Part shown: in pieces, positions 1 through 13,300 of the stretch | Numbering within the stretch: position 1 is the stretch's first letter | How the letters are laid out: each line of letters starts with the position of its first letter | Origin: Gordionus sp. m RMFG-2023 | Lineage: Eukaryota > Nematomorpha > Gordioida > Chordodea > Parachordodidae | Assembly: GCF_954871325.1 (NCBI RefSeq) | Contig: NC_088777.1 | Span: 46,291,366 to 46,355,365 of the forward strand | Direction of reading: 5' to 3' | DNA: 64,000 nucleotides | The notes under the pieces: model-generated | What the model was told of the DNA's origin: nothing | Seen by the model: only the letters and a program-made list of their open reading frames with translations | The model's database searches: none | Made by a program: the position numbers and the translations under genes

Positions 1-404
1 GTGTTCCTGTGTCAGACCTATTTTTCAAATCCGGCCAGATTTGGGAAGAAAAAAAATTATCCGGCCAATCCAATCCGAGTGATAATATTTTTTTCCGAAG
101 ATTCGTGTCCAATTAAAAATGGTATTTTAAATATGTCCAGATTATATTTCAAAAAAAAAAAATAGGAAATCAAAATATTTTAAAATTTTGTTGAGATACG
201 AGTCTCGCCTGAATTAAATTTTTAAAATCAAAGTCCGAACCGCGTCGACCCAAGTTCGATCGGTTGTGTCTACGTAGCTCTAGTTGGCATAGTCATAAAA
301 ACGTGATCCAAGCTTTTATAATTTTTATTATTGATAATTTTTTTTACAACTCAACAAGCATATATATTGTTTTTTTAGGCCAAACTTTAATGTAAAATAA
401 AATA
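1..404. repeat. Left-edge sequence, GC-rich-ended repeat relic
   Basis: No gene seen. Short CCGGCC blocks separated by poly-A/T runs (about 1-250) resemble the ends of the CAGAGACCTGCAGG MITE family found elsewhere, but no intact terminus is recognisable. ATTAAA on the minus strand about 30 bases after the kinase-gene stop could serve as a polyadenylation signal. Confidence 0.3.
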
Positions 405-1303
405 TTAAAAACCTAGGATATTTTCGAAGGATATATCGTGAGATTGCTTATTACAACTTTCTTTGATTTGAGCATCGAAAGTTTTCGAGTTAAGATAGGA
501 AGAGCAAGAGAGTCTATTCATCTCCAAGATGGATCTTTCGCATTGATCAATCAATTTCTCGACCGAGCTCCGTAGCCTGTTTAAAATACGAGCGGCTTCG
601 CTTTCTGAGTTCCTTTTTTTGGCCAACACCGATAAGACTTCTTTACGCGTCTCCATTACATTTCCTTTTTTTTTGGAGTCACGGTTAAAGGGGGGATATT
701 TGTCTACATTATCCTCGTGACTGACCAGCAATATTTCGGCCAGCTTGTCTTTCTGACTATTAGAGCCCGATGAAGGGGAGTGGCACTCTATACCGCTACT
801 GCTGTTGCCAGAGTCTTCCTTATTGTTACATGCCCGCCTAGCACCGCATTTTAGACGATCGTAGCAAAGTTTTTCTTCGAACGACGAGGGAAGAGGAGAA
901 CTGGACAAATCGCTGCTAATTTTATCGGTTAATTTTATGAGAGATTGAGCCTTTTTGGCCGGTCTATGATTGCCTGTAATCGATTCCTTGGAAGCAAAGT
1001 AAAGAGGTTTTCTGCCATTGCCTATACGCTTATTTTTAATAGCAATTTTAGAAAATATGGCATCGTAATCGTTTTCGGCATGAAACTCCTCGTTCTGGGA
1101 GGGGCCAGCGTCATGATCCAGATCGTGAAAACCACCGAGAGTCGATTTGAAGTCGGTTTTATCGTTATTAAATAAATATTTATCGCCGTTCAATACGCAA
1201 GAAAATCGTTTCTTAATGTTTAGACCAAGAGAGGGTTCAATCGAAGTCTTGACTTGTTGGGGAATGAGTATGGAACGAGATCTTGATCTTATATCTTGGC
1301 CAC
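405..1303 (-). CDS. PLK: PLK exon 9 (tentative): Ser-rich C-terminal region, ends in stop
   Basis: Two bases plus 298 codons and a TAA at 405-407. A frame this long in such AT-rich DNA, with distinctly higher GC than the flanks, is good evidence that it is coding. Serine-rich stretches ([19 protein letters not shown]) are followed by a probable helix, [20 protein letters not shown]. Acceptor AAAAG|GT fits phase 1 of exon 8. It could instead belong to a neighbouring gene on the same strand; no other start is obvious. Confidence 0.6.
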
Positions 1304-4300
1304 CTTTTACGGATAATTAAAATCTTTATTACTGAAAAATAATTTCAATTTTTATCATATTTCTTATGTTCACATCAGATATCGGATTTTTAAAAACAAA
1401 ATATATAAATTTTGTCCGCAAAAATCAGTCTGGATATTTAGTTAATCCGTCCAGTCGACCTTAACTAGAAAATTTTTTTCTCTCTAAACAAATCAATAAA
1501 AACGGGATAAGAGTTTATGCATTAGCTCTTTATAATGTTGTACTTGTTTCATTGGCAAGGAAAACTCTGTACGAAGCTGATTTTTGGGGTTTGGCGGATT
1601 TGATCAAATCGGTCTCAGCATTGCTTTTGAAAGTTTTGACCTTATCAACCCAGCGCATAAATTTACCTTTAATCCTTTTCGGTTCGAAGGGTTTGAAAAG
1701 CTTTTTCAAAGGGTAAGGATGAGGGTTAGAGTTGTCAATATATTGGTTGTCGTTATTGACCACGTCGTTTTTCCCGCGATTTTTATTTATTTGGTTATCT
1801 CCCATGAATATGGTAGACACTGGTCTCGCGGGACGCTATTTAACATGTTATTACAACATATATATATTAATATCAATATAATTTTTAGATATTTATTTGG
1901 AGATTATTTAATATTAAAATATTGGGTATAGAACGATACTCTTTAATTGGCCTATTTGATCCTATATATTGAAACGACTTATAAAAAAAATTGAATACAA
2001 CGTTAATATTGAATCAGAATAATATTTGGAATAGCCATAAAAAATAAAACTTGTAAAGTTCTAAAATTTTTTGTATTAATAATCTTAAAAGGCTTAAAGT
2101 CGTGTCTTAGGGGGACTTATTACTAAATAGCCAAAAAGGTTAAAGAAATCAGGGAATTTTCAACAGAGGGAAATTTTTTGATTGGGTGAAATATATTTAG
2201 TATCTGAATTAAGGAGTAGAATTAAGGGTTAGAGATATGTTGGTTATGGTTATTTAAAGATTTGAGGTTAGGGCTTAGATTGGTTCTTTTTAATAAAATT
2301 TAAACGTTCTTATTTATAACCTGTCATACCTGACAGGCCACGTGATTACAAATATACGAATAAAAATTTTAACAAATCAGCTGTTGTAACAGCAATTCCC
2401 CTTGAGTTGGGGTCATAATTTTAACATTTCAACCATTTTTCTTTTTATATATAAAGTTTCTTAGTATAAATATGATAGAATAATACATAATTGTGTTTGC
2501 GCATACTTTTATTGGTTTTCCTTGATTTGGGTCAAGTTTATCGCTATAATATTTTATTTATTGCAAATGAAAAAAAAAGAAGTCAATATTGTATATAATG
2601 TAAATAATTTGCGATCGATAGTAAAATAAAACATAATATAGTTCATATTTTAATTATTTTGTTAATTTGTAATTTGATACGAATTAAAATTAAAATTTCC
2701 CCAAATAACTATATAATTTAATATGATGGATCAAAATTTAGGATTTAGTCAAATTAAAATTCAGGGTTTGCTATTTTTATTATTGTCACGTTTTAAACAA
2801 TTTAGGACAAATATAATATCCGAATAAGGAAATTTGAAACATTTTATTTATTTTTTTTAAAAAACCACAAAAAGAACATTATAAACCTATCCTTAAAATC
2901 GATGGAAATATCCAATAAATGGCGCTGTCCCAGCTCATTTACGTGAGTTGATTGGTTCGAAGCTGGGCAAGCCAAGCTGTAACGTTTGAGGTGACTTATT
3001 TTATTAGTTGGCGTACGCTTTTTAACCAGTACGCAGGATATCATCTCAGGTGCGCTATGCTTCTTGGCGTTTTGTAAAGGGGAATGAACGGAAGCCTTAC
3101 TTTTTCTTCGCGGTCAATATAGATTGTTTAATTTTAAAAAGTTTAAAAAACTGAGTTGGTAACCGAAACTCGAACCCGGATCAAATTTTAAACGTAAGAA
3201 CAACCCCCCTCTTCGCCTAATTTGAAAAATTAAAGTTATAATTACTCTAAAAGGTGTCGTCTCTCGTGAAGGTTTTCCATAAAATAAGGGTGATCTATGG
3301 CGGCGCACAGATCGATGCGTAGGTGTGGTTGAGCAATTAGAAATTTGGCGATAAGATCTTTGGCTTCGGGGGATAGATGGTGAGGTATCTTATAAATATT
3401 TTTCGAGATTCTATGATACGTTTCCCGCAGGCTTTCGGATTCGAAAGGTGGCTTTCCGCTCAGCATTGCGAACCTAAAATTTTTGAGGAATACGTTAAAA
3501 AAATATATATTTATCTATACAATGTCTTGTGGCATTGATCCAAAAAAAAATTTCACTTCCACTTTTTAGAACCATATTACACATTTTAAGAAGTAATGCT
3601 ATGTTAAATATGGAGTGGTTTACTTTAATAATCATTTATAATTTAGATAGTTATGGCCAAATTAGCATTTATTCTATAAAATACAGTGTGGGTAGGATTT
3701 GTTATTCGAGCAAAAATAGCAAATTGATAAGTTAAACAATTTGTTAAAAAAGTTGTTATAAATATATGGAAATGTTTTACAACAAATCAAATTGATACTG
3801 TAAGTGAATACCACCAATGTTTAAGTTTGTGAAGATATTAAGATTTGATATAAATTCATTAATTATATTGTATATTATAAGTAGTAAAATTAAGTCGGGG
3901 AAAAAAAATTAATTATTCAAATTGACTATCAATTAATTTGATCATCATACATAAAATAAATAACATAGACTTAAACAAAAGGACCATTAAACTTTATAGC
4001 ATACACAGTACAAAGCACCTGCCATTTTATAAATTAAAACATTAAGAAATTATATTATCTTAACGATGTACCACCATAAAAATATGACTTTGTCGCGAAT
4101 TTTGAAGAAATAAAAAATTGAAATACATACTAGTAAAAAAAAACACTTGTGCTAGAGCTAATTCATCAATATATATATAAAGGGGTGAGAGATTTTAATA
4201 CTATTTTTTTTGGCGAAACTACGCAAAATTTAACACCTCCTCCCCCCCCCCTTTAAAATAATTTATGCATATTATGATTTTAAGCTTTTTTTTGTACTTA

Positions 4301-7300
4301 AGGTAGTAAAAATTTTACGGTTCCCATATTTAACAATGTGTCCATTCCTAAGTTCCTTATCTTATCTTACCTCAAATATATAATGAATTATAAATAATAA
4401 CGTTTATAAATGGATAATAAATTCCCCGAAATTGTTTCAAGATTATTATTTATCGTTACCATCTTATAAGAAAATAAAATAAATTAGTTTGATACCTCCC
4501 TTTATAAATTTTTTTTATTGTAAATGATTTTAAAATATTTAATTTTACGATATAAATAATATTTTATATTTTAAAAAAAAGTTTATCACAGATGGCGATT
4601 TAAAGATAAAGTTTATAACGTCGTGTCCTAATATACATAGAAAAAGAAGAATAAAATATATAATGTCGCACTGGATATTTTTTTTTAATATTCATTTTTT
4701 TTATAATTACTCTACCACATCAAACATACCAATCCCATCAAATCAACTTTATGTATTTATGATCTTTTGGTCGTTTATTGATTCAATAAAAAATACCACC
4801 ATTTTTTTTTGTAAAGAACTTATTACACATTTAAAATTATATTCAAATATTTTTTTTACATATCTTATGCTTATCTTAATATTTATATCGTCATTTTTAT
4901 AACATATGCAACAAAAGAGGAGACAGAGAAAAATAAATATTGACTCTATTTTTAAAAAAAAATTACCCTTTTTTCTGTGGTTTTTAAAACGGGTTAAAAA
5001 CTTAAAATTTGATTTTAGTTCTTTACATCTTCCACATTATAACAGTTTTCTATATGAACTTTCCTAGTGATGATTACAATAAATCGTAGTTTTTTTTAAA
5101 AAAAAGGTTATAAAAAGATAGTAAATAGTAAAGTCAATCTTGATGAGAAAGAACGTTTTGGTTTTAATATACAAAATTAAATTTATAAATATATATAATA
5201 TTATGATTATAATTTTAGCCAAAGGATATTTTAATTGTGAATAGAATGAATGTAAGATTTATCAATGAAAAAAATTAAAATTTTATTTTTAAAAGGTAAT
5301 ACCAACTAATAAATATAAAAAATTAATTTTTATCGCAAAAATATAAAGGCTTAAATTATACTAAAATTTTTCTTTTTTTACAATAATAAAAATCTCTACG
5401 TGATTTTTTAAAAGAAGAAGGGAATATTTGTGTATGCGGTTTGTGGAGGTTTTACTTTTTAAATATAATTATATTTTAATGCATTTACCTAGTGGATAAA
5501 TATAAAATTGTTTCTTTCTAAAAACAAAGAAAGATAAAAATTATTTAGAAACAAAAGTGTTAAATAATTAAAAACCTTAAACTTATAATAATATAAAAAT
5601 AAATTGACAAAAACAAAAAGTGCCCCTTTTTCTTCTATAAATTATTTTTCGACGAAATATTGACTTCTAAGGGCTCGGTCGACTAAATATTGACTTCTAA
5701 GGGCTCGGCCTGGATTGGGTCCTAAAATGAATATTTTAAAAGTCGAGGCCATGTCGGGCTAAAAAAAATATATTTACAAAGCGGTCGTGAAATATATTTT
5801 TTTTACAAAACCTGGGCCAGGCCAATTTCCTTAAAAATAAATTTAAATTACATTAATTATATGACATATGATAAAAATTCAAATTAATCCGCTAGCTCAA
5901 ATTTCCATTTTTAAAACAATTTTTCCGACCCCTGGTCAAAAATATTTAAAATGACAACATTTTAAAAATACTGCCATTTTTTAGAAGTAAAATTCGAGCA
6001 GGGTTTGAAATTCAATCCGGTCCGGGTTTTAACAAAAATTAATCTCTGCATATCCCCTTAATTTCTATTATTATGATAAATTGGAGCTTCTTTTAATAAA
6101 GCCGCATAGTGGTCGAATCGATTTCATCGCATTATTAAGAAAATTTATTACTACTTTTTGATAGTATTATATGTAAGTAATGTACCGAGGTGGAAAAAAA
6201 AGAAGAAATGGAGAAAATTAACACGTCCAACCGACCGCTTTTTCATAAAAGTATGGTTGGTAGAAGGAGAAAAAAAACTTTAATAAAAGAAATTAACATA
6301 TCTTTCCTCTCCCTATATCATCGATATTCTTTTTATATAATAAAATAATCGCCGACAAATATTTCGATTTATATATTTCTTATATTAGCTTTTCGCAATT
6401 TCATTAGTAGTATAGGTTTTTTTTCCCTTTATAAAACTTAAATGAGATAATATAATATTTTTTTTTAAAAAATAAATATAAATTAATAAAATATATAAGA
6501 GTTCAATTATTGGTTTAATTTAATAGGCGAACGCGAATATGAGAAGAAATACAAAAATGTAAACGTGGTGATATTACAACGTTCCCGCTGCGAAATAACC
6601 ATCTGATTGATTTGCATAAATTTTGGCTTTTATAATTAAAGAATTCTTTTATATAAATCGAATATGGTATTTATTAAAATAAATACTTCAATATTCTCTT
6701 CTTAATGATATGCATAAATTAATTTTTTTAAAAAAATAAATTTCAATAAGAAAAAAAAAATCCTTATGTAATTGAGTACCAAGGTTAAAGTTTAGAATTC
6801 TGAACTACATATCGAAAAATTCATATATTGATTTTGATTATATAATTTTTTAATTATAGGTTATTCATAATTTTTTATAAAAAATGCATGTAAAATATGA
6901 GTGGAGTTATTATATCATATATATTTTTCTAATGAACCGTTCGTAAATAATTAAACTTACATTATGCAACCAATTGCCCATATATCAGCTGGAAAGCTAT
7001 GTCCCGTTTTGGATAATATTTCAGGAGCGATATAATTGGGTGTCCCGCAGATGGATCTAAATGATATATAATATACAAAATATAATTAATAAAAATAAAA
7101 CGCATTCATTATTATACTTTTCACTTACACTTTTTTGTTGGTCTCTTCTAATTTGGAAGAAAGTCCAAAGTCTCCGACTTTCAGGATGAATCGCTTAGTT
7201 AAAAACATGTTACCAAGTTTAAGATCGCGGTGTAATATTTTGATATTGTGGAGATATAAAACAGCGCCAAGAATTTGCTTCATAAAAAATCTCGTTTCTT

Positions 7301-10300
7301 CTTCCGACAAAGTACCATTATCTTTAATTAGATCGACCAGAGTCTGCGATTTTAAAAAAGGGAGTATAAAAAAAAATATAACATTTATTTGAGTCTTCTC
7401 TTTAAGAGGGTAGAATGTTGTAAAAAATAATATATAATACCCAAGTTTTATTTAGTAAAATGTATAAAATGCTTAGACAATGCAGTTTAATTGTCAGACA
7501 GGGTTATTGTTTCTGAGACAGCTAAATTGGGGAATGAAATATTCATTTCGTTCTTCGAATATTCGATTACGAATAATTCGAATTTATTCTGATGGAATAT
7601 TCGTTTTAAAAAATTTTTCCCCTAATACTTTTCTACAATTGTGATATCGGCACTTCTTATCAACTATTCTTAATGAAATTATTTTATTTTTTTTAATTAA
7701 CAAAAATCAATTTTCGGTTTTAAAATTGAAATTTAGTCACAATGTCCTTTTATAATATATATATCCTATTATAGTAGTTTCGAAAAATACATTTTATATT
7801 CATAATTGGACAAAATACATAAATACAAAATATGATATTTGACTGGATTGAGAAATGTGGTTTATGAAAAAAGGCTAACCCAATATTTTAGCCAAAAATA
7901 TTACGCAAGCCTGGAGATTTGGTTCATAGATGACAGAAAGGTTTGGACATCATTTAACAAAATCTCGAGGGTATAACATTTTCTGGTTAAAATATTGGGT
8001 TAGCTGTTTTTAAAAATCGATCTATTTAATGACATTATTTATGCCAAACAAACTAAACTAAACCAATAACTTACTCGAGCCAAAATTTATATTTTAATGC
8101 TGGTTCAAATAAACAGGATTTTCCATGCAATATTTTATTATTTTTTCTTCTTCTTATATTTACAATATACAAATATAGAGATATATTTTAAAATATCTAA
8201 AAGATGAATGTAATCAATGTCATTAACGGTAAAATGATTGATATTCATAAAAATTTGATTCCTTTTCAACACTTCGACTATCTTAATATTTTTGATGATC
8301 AATAAAGTAAAAAAAGAGAGAGATAACGGATAATTATGTAGTCTTTTTTTATACATTTCGTTTGTATTAATTTGTCGATTAAAATCAGAAAAAAAATTAC
8401 CATTAACCTATATTTTTTTTATCTCGATTTTATTTTGTTTATTTTAAATCGAAAAATGTTATATATTTTGTAAAATAAAAGACTTTCATTTAAAAAGGCA
8501 AAACGAATTATCAAATCTACCAACTTTTAGGCATGAAAACATGGAACATAATTAATACATTATAATATTTGTAAAACAATGATTAAATCCTTTTTTCCTC
8601 ACTATATACATTAATTTATAAATATTATAATATAAATGTATCTTTTAATTAATGCAAAATAATGTTATGTAATTTATTATAAAAAAAAAAAAATTCCGTA
8701 ATATAAAATGAGTTTTAAAAATATATAAGATGTCATGTTAACAAACACTTAAGATATTTTCTTATAACTTTATAAATATTATATAAAATATAAAAGTTCT
8801 TGAAAATGCTAAGCATGCATAACATTTTTTTTTAAATAAAAATAACATATTCAAGACTTTAACATTGTCTTGGGAGGTAAAATATTTGTCGCAACGCAAT
8901 AAGAGATATGTTTTTACACTTAGAGATTGTATCATATGATTCTAGTCTCCATATCATAAATATACTAATATAATTTAATTTTTTTTTAATGATCATTCTT
9001 ATTAATTCGCCCACTTTTTTTTGCGATTTTTTGTGTGCCGCCCTTTGGCAAATTTTAACTAAGATACGCCGTAGAACAGCCTTTCTTCGAGATCATTTAT
9101 ATCCCTTCCTCTCAGACTAAATTTTGGGTTATGACTGCCGTCGCTTAAATTTTAATTAAGAAGGTGATAATTTGATAACTCGTTTTATTCTATCATAAGT
9201 AACGATAAATTGGAAAAAAAAAATGAAATTCAAAGAATAGCATACTTTATTATCACAGTATTCCAAGATGATATACATGTAAAAATCATCCTCAAAATGG
9301 CTTTGTAAATGAACAATGTTAGGGTGAAAAAGTGGTCTGTGAATTTCGATTTCCCGCTTAACCTGAAAAAAAATATATAAGTTACTTTTATGGTGCGAAA
9401 TTAATCATTAATCGCAAATAGAAGTAAAAAAAGTGTTTAAAATAAAATGAGTTTGAAAAAAAAAATTTTTTTAATTTCATCTTGTAAGATTATTTATGCA
9501 TGAAAATTACAAAAGATTTTGGCATTTTTAGGTAAAAATTTGATCCAAAAATCTTTGTTCTTCAAAAAAAATGCTCAAAAATTTATTTTTTTTTACCAAA
9601 GTCTGAATAAAACTAATTTATAACATTATGATAATCTATCATCTCACTTGTTCTTTATGGGAAATTTTCACTAATTGAGATTTGCATATCATTTTTGCGG
9701 CAAAATTGATGTTTGTCGTAACTTCTGTGAATTTAAAACATTTTGCGAATCCACCCTTTTTTGAGTAAATAAAATAATTACAATAAATTTTTAATAAAAA
9801 CTGGTCGTATTAAAATATGGATAAAAATTAGAATCCAGCAAATCGGCCCAGAGTCCAGTTGAACTTGGGCCTTAAAAAAAATTAGAAAAATGATGTTATC
9901 GTTTCCTTTCATTAAAATAAAATAATAATTTCTCTGGGATCAGGACAAAGCAATTAGAGATTTCTCTTTTTTTTAAAAAAAATTTTATTTTAAACTTACA
10001 AAAAAATACGTCCAATTTATATTTAATTAATTAAAAATTTAGGACTGGTTGGGTTTCGGGCCTAAAATAAAATATTCGAGCGGGAAAAACGGAGCCGGAA
10101 ATTTTCGAGCGCTGGGCTCTGGCATAAAGATTACTAGTCTATAAAATAATTCGCAGACACTAACTAAAAATAAAAAAATAAATGTAGTCTAGATCCGGCC
10201 CGACAATGGATTTAAAAATTATTATGCACAAAGCCTTTTTTATTTTTTTTGTACAATAACTAAATGGTTTTTTAAGTTGTAAATCGTTTAACTAATTTAT

Positions 10301-13300
10301 TCTCAACTTCGAGAACAATTTGCCGCTAAAAGGAATTTATCGTGAACAGGCATTCTCCTGGACTCGTTCGAATTCGAACCTTACCGAAGTTCGGACCTCG
10401 ATAAAATTTCAAATTAAGTTATTTACCCTAGTTTGCACTTTTTTCTTAACAGTCTAACCCTGCATTCACAGTTAGCGCAAATCCATGGATGATGCAGTGT
10501 AATAAGTAAAAAAAAATCAGGCTCAAGCCTATTTTTTTCTAATATAAATTTCGGAATAAGATCAATCAGAACTAGAACAGCAGAGTTGTTAAACGGCTAA
10601 GCCGTTATTATTTTGACTAAAATTTTTTAAATTTGCTAAATTGAGCCATTTAAACAAATAAGACAGGTGCTAAGTTGGATTTCCATTTTTTAATAAGAAA
10701 TAAGGGAAAAATAGGGGATTACATCTTCCGTGCTTGCTTACTAGAGGTCCCATAATAATCTATTATAAAAAAAAAACCTTTGATGGTAAATCGACCAGTC
10801 AAAATTGACAATAATTAATAATCTTCAAAACAGTTGGTATTTAAAAAGATTCAATACGGTTTATAGACATTAGACACAGGATGGGGGTGACAAAATTTTC
10901 AACGATTTAATAAAGGTCAATGCCGTTTTAATTGATCGATTTGCCCTGCACACGGATCTTTGAAATTAAAAAAATTCTTGGATCGAATCCTAGGGCTAAA
11001 TAAACGTTTTAAATTTATCCGAGGGGGGGGGGGTTGCTTCGAGGTTTGGGAGAGAGTGGTAAAATTAACGCTAATTATTAATTTTAAAAAAATTTTCCTT
11101 TAATAATCTATAATATTATCTGAATTTTTGAGTTATTGACTACGAAGTAAAATTGTACAAATTAATAAAAAAGAAAATAGATCATACAGTTAGTTGTTTA
11201 TGCTTATTTTTAAGGTTACTTTTTTAAAAAAAATTGAATTTATTTTTTCGCAATAAATCACTCTTTACCTTATAAAATATTCTTTTTTTCTCATTTTTTT
11301 GATACTAAAAAATTGCAAAAAGATAAGGGATTAAAAAAAATAGTAAAGTTACTTTTTAACTAGTGTTGTTAAATGGCTAACCCAATATTTTAGCCAAAAA
11401 AAATAAGACACAAGCCGCGAAATTTCGTTAATAGATGTCCAAACATATCTACTAACTATATGAGCTATATCTCCAAGCTTGCATAATATTCTTGGATACG
11501 ATATTAGGTTTAACCGTTTTTTTATAATCGAGTCGTTTAACAAAGCTACTTTTAAACAAATTGATTATTATAACTTCAATTACAAAATAAACTTTTAAAA
11601 TTTAATAAAATATATTTAAAAAAAGATGGCAAACAAAAAAAAATATATATAAACTTTAACTCATTCTTAAGGGTCAACGCCTAGATATCATAATTTTATT
11701 TTTAAATGATCTATAGTTATTTAACACGGAAATTATATTAATATTTTTCTTTCTTTTCTCTTTCTACATTTTTTTTTACCTTTAAATTACAATCTTTTTA
11801 AAGATATTAAAAAAAAAATCAAAGAGAAATAAATTTATTTTCTTGCATTTTTTAATATAAACATGTCACAGTGGTTTAATATAATATTTTTCTATTTTTA
11901 AAACTTTAATGTACAGTACACTTTTACGTATCTCCTCAATCACAAACACAAATATCATGTTAAATGAAAGGTGAAAAACTGGATATTTTTTTTTAAAAAA
12001 AATGGTTTCTAAACTTTTTAAGTTCCATAACCATTTTTATTTCATGTATTGCATATACTCATTACTTGCCGCTATAATTCTTTTTGTACAAGTTTATATA
12101 TCAAAAATATAACATTTTATTAGTGTATTATATATCGTTTTGTTCATCGTGCTTTCAAAACATATTTTTCTTTTATTATAATAAATTTAATTTTAAATGT
12201 ATAATTTTCGAATTTTTAAAGGATGATACGGTCTTTAGCCCCAAAATAACTTCTTTTTATTTCCGAAATATAAATATATATCTTCGCGTATACGTGCAAA
12301 ATGTTCATAAACCAAAAACCATAAAAATAATTCAAAATATTAAGTTTATTTTGGGGTTTTTTATAAGAGTTCAGCAATTAGTGTAAATCATCTCCTAACT
12401 TTGGCAAACTGCAGAAGCCCGATTAGCTAGGTTTTTTTATTCTAAAAAAATTTTGCCTCAATCATCAAATTGGCGCTCATACTTAGAAAACCTAAGTAAA
12501 TTCTCTTAGCGTTTGGCTAAACAGTTTTGGATATTTTAAAAAATGCTCGACCAATCCCAATCATTGTTTTTCAAAGATTGAAAGCGAAATCTTATTTTGG
12601 GAAATCGATCCCATGCCGATACGGAGGAAAAAAAATTAAAAGCAATTTTCTTTTCAGGGAGGGAAAAATTAATAAAATTGGTCGAGGAAAACAAAATGTT
12701 CTCCTTTTTTGAATATATAAAAAGAAAACACCAATAGGGAAAAAATAAAATAATTTAAAAATTTTAATCTAATTTCCAATAACATTTTTTTCCCGAATCA
12801 TGGACTCCCAGAGTTTGTTTGTCCTACCAATCATCAGAGTTCGGTCATTTTAGCTCATATTAACCATATACGTAATATCGCTATTATTTGTATCGGAAAC
12901 CGGCAAGCCTGTCCCTAAGCCCGGCCCGCATTTCAATTTTTTATATACCCGCGCTGGGCCTAAAATTATTTTTTTTAAATACTTGACCGGGCACCGAATA
13001 TTTTAAATCGCCCTTATTAGTCATAAAAATTAAAAATAAATGTAAAATATTTTTAAAAAATCCGGGGGCCTGAAAATGCAAATCCGGGAGGGGGGGGGGG
13101 GTGTTGAAAGAAAATTTTTAAAAAAATATCCGGACCGTTATATGGTTCCTCTGTAGGTCTCTGATTTATATTTTCGCGTTTCTTTTTAAAGAAGACACCG
13201 CTTTAGATTAATTTTAACTTATAAATATTTTCTTAATGTGAATGTAGTACAGAAATTAAAAAAATATTTTTTTTTTACTAATAAATTGTCTATTCGGCAA

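Noticed and set aside
945-1175. Plus-strand open frame opposite PLK exon 9
   Set aside because: Antisense shadow of a coding exon, with no recognisable content.
1331-1340. TTTTTCAG acceptor just upstream of PLK exon 9
   Set aside because: It looks good as a site, but the exon-9 frame has a stop between it and the coding part. AAAAG|GT at 1304 keeps phase with exon 8.
1584-1931. Plus-strand open frame of 115 codons
   Set aside because: Antisense to tentative PLK exon 8 and running into AT-rich intron.
12084-12386. 100-codon plus-strand frame in PLK intron 1
   Set aside because: Low-complexity Phe/Ile/Tyr/Asn content expected of random AT-rich DNA.
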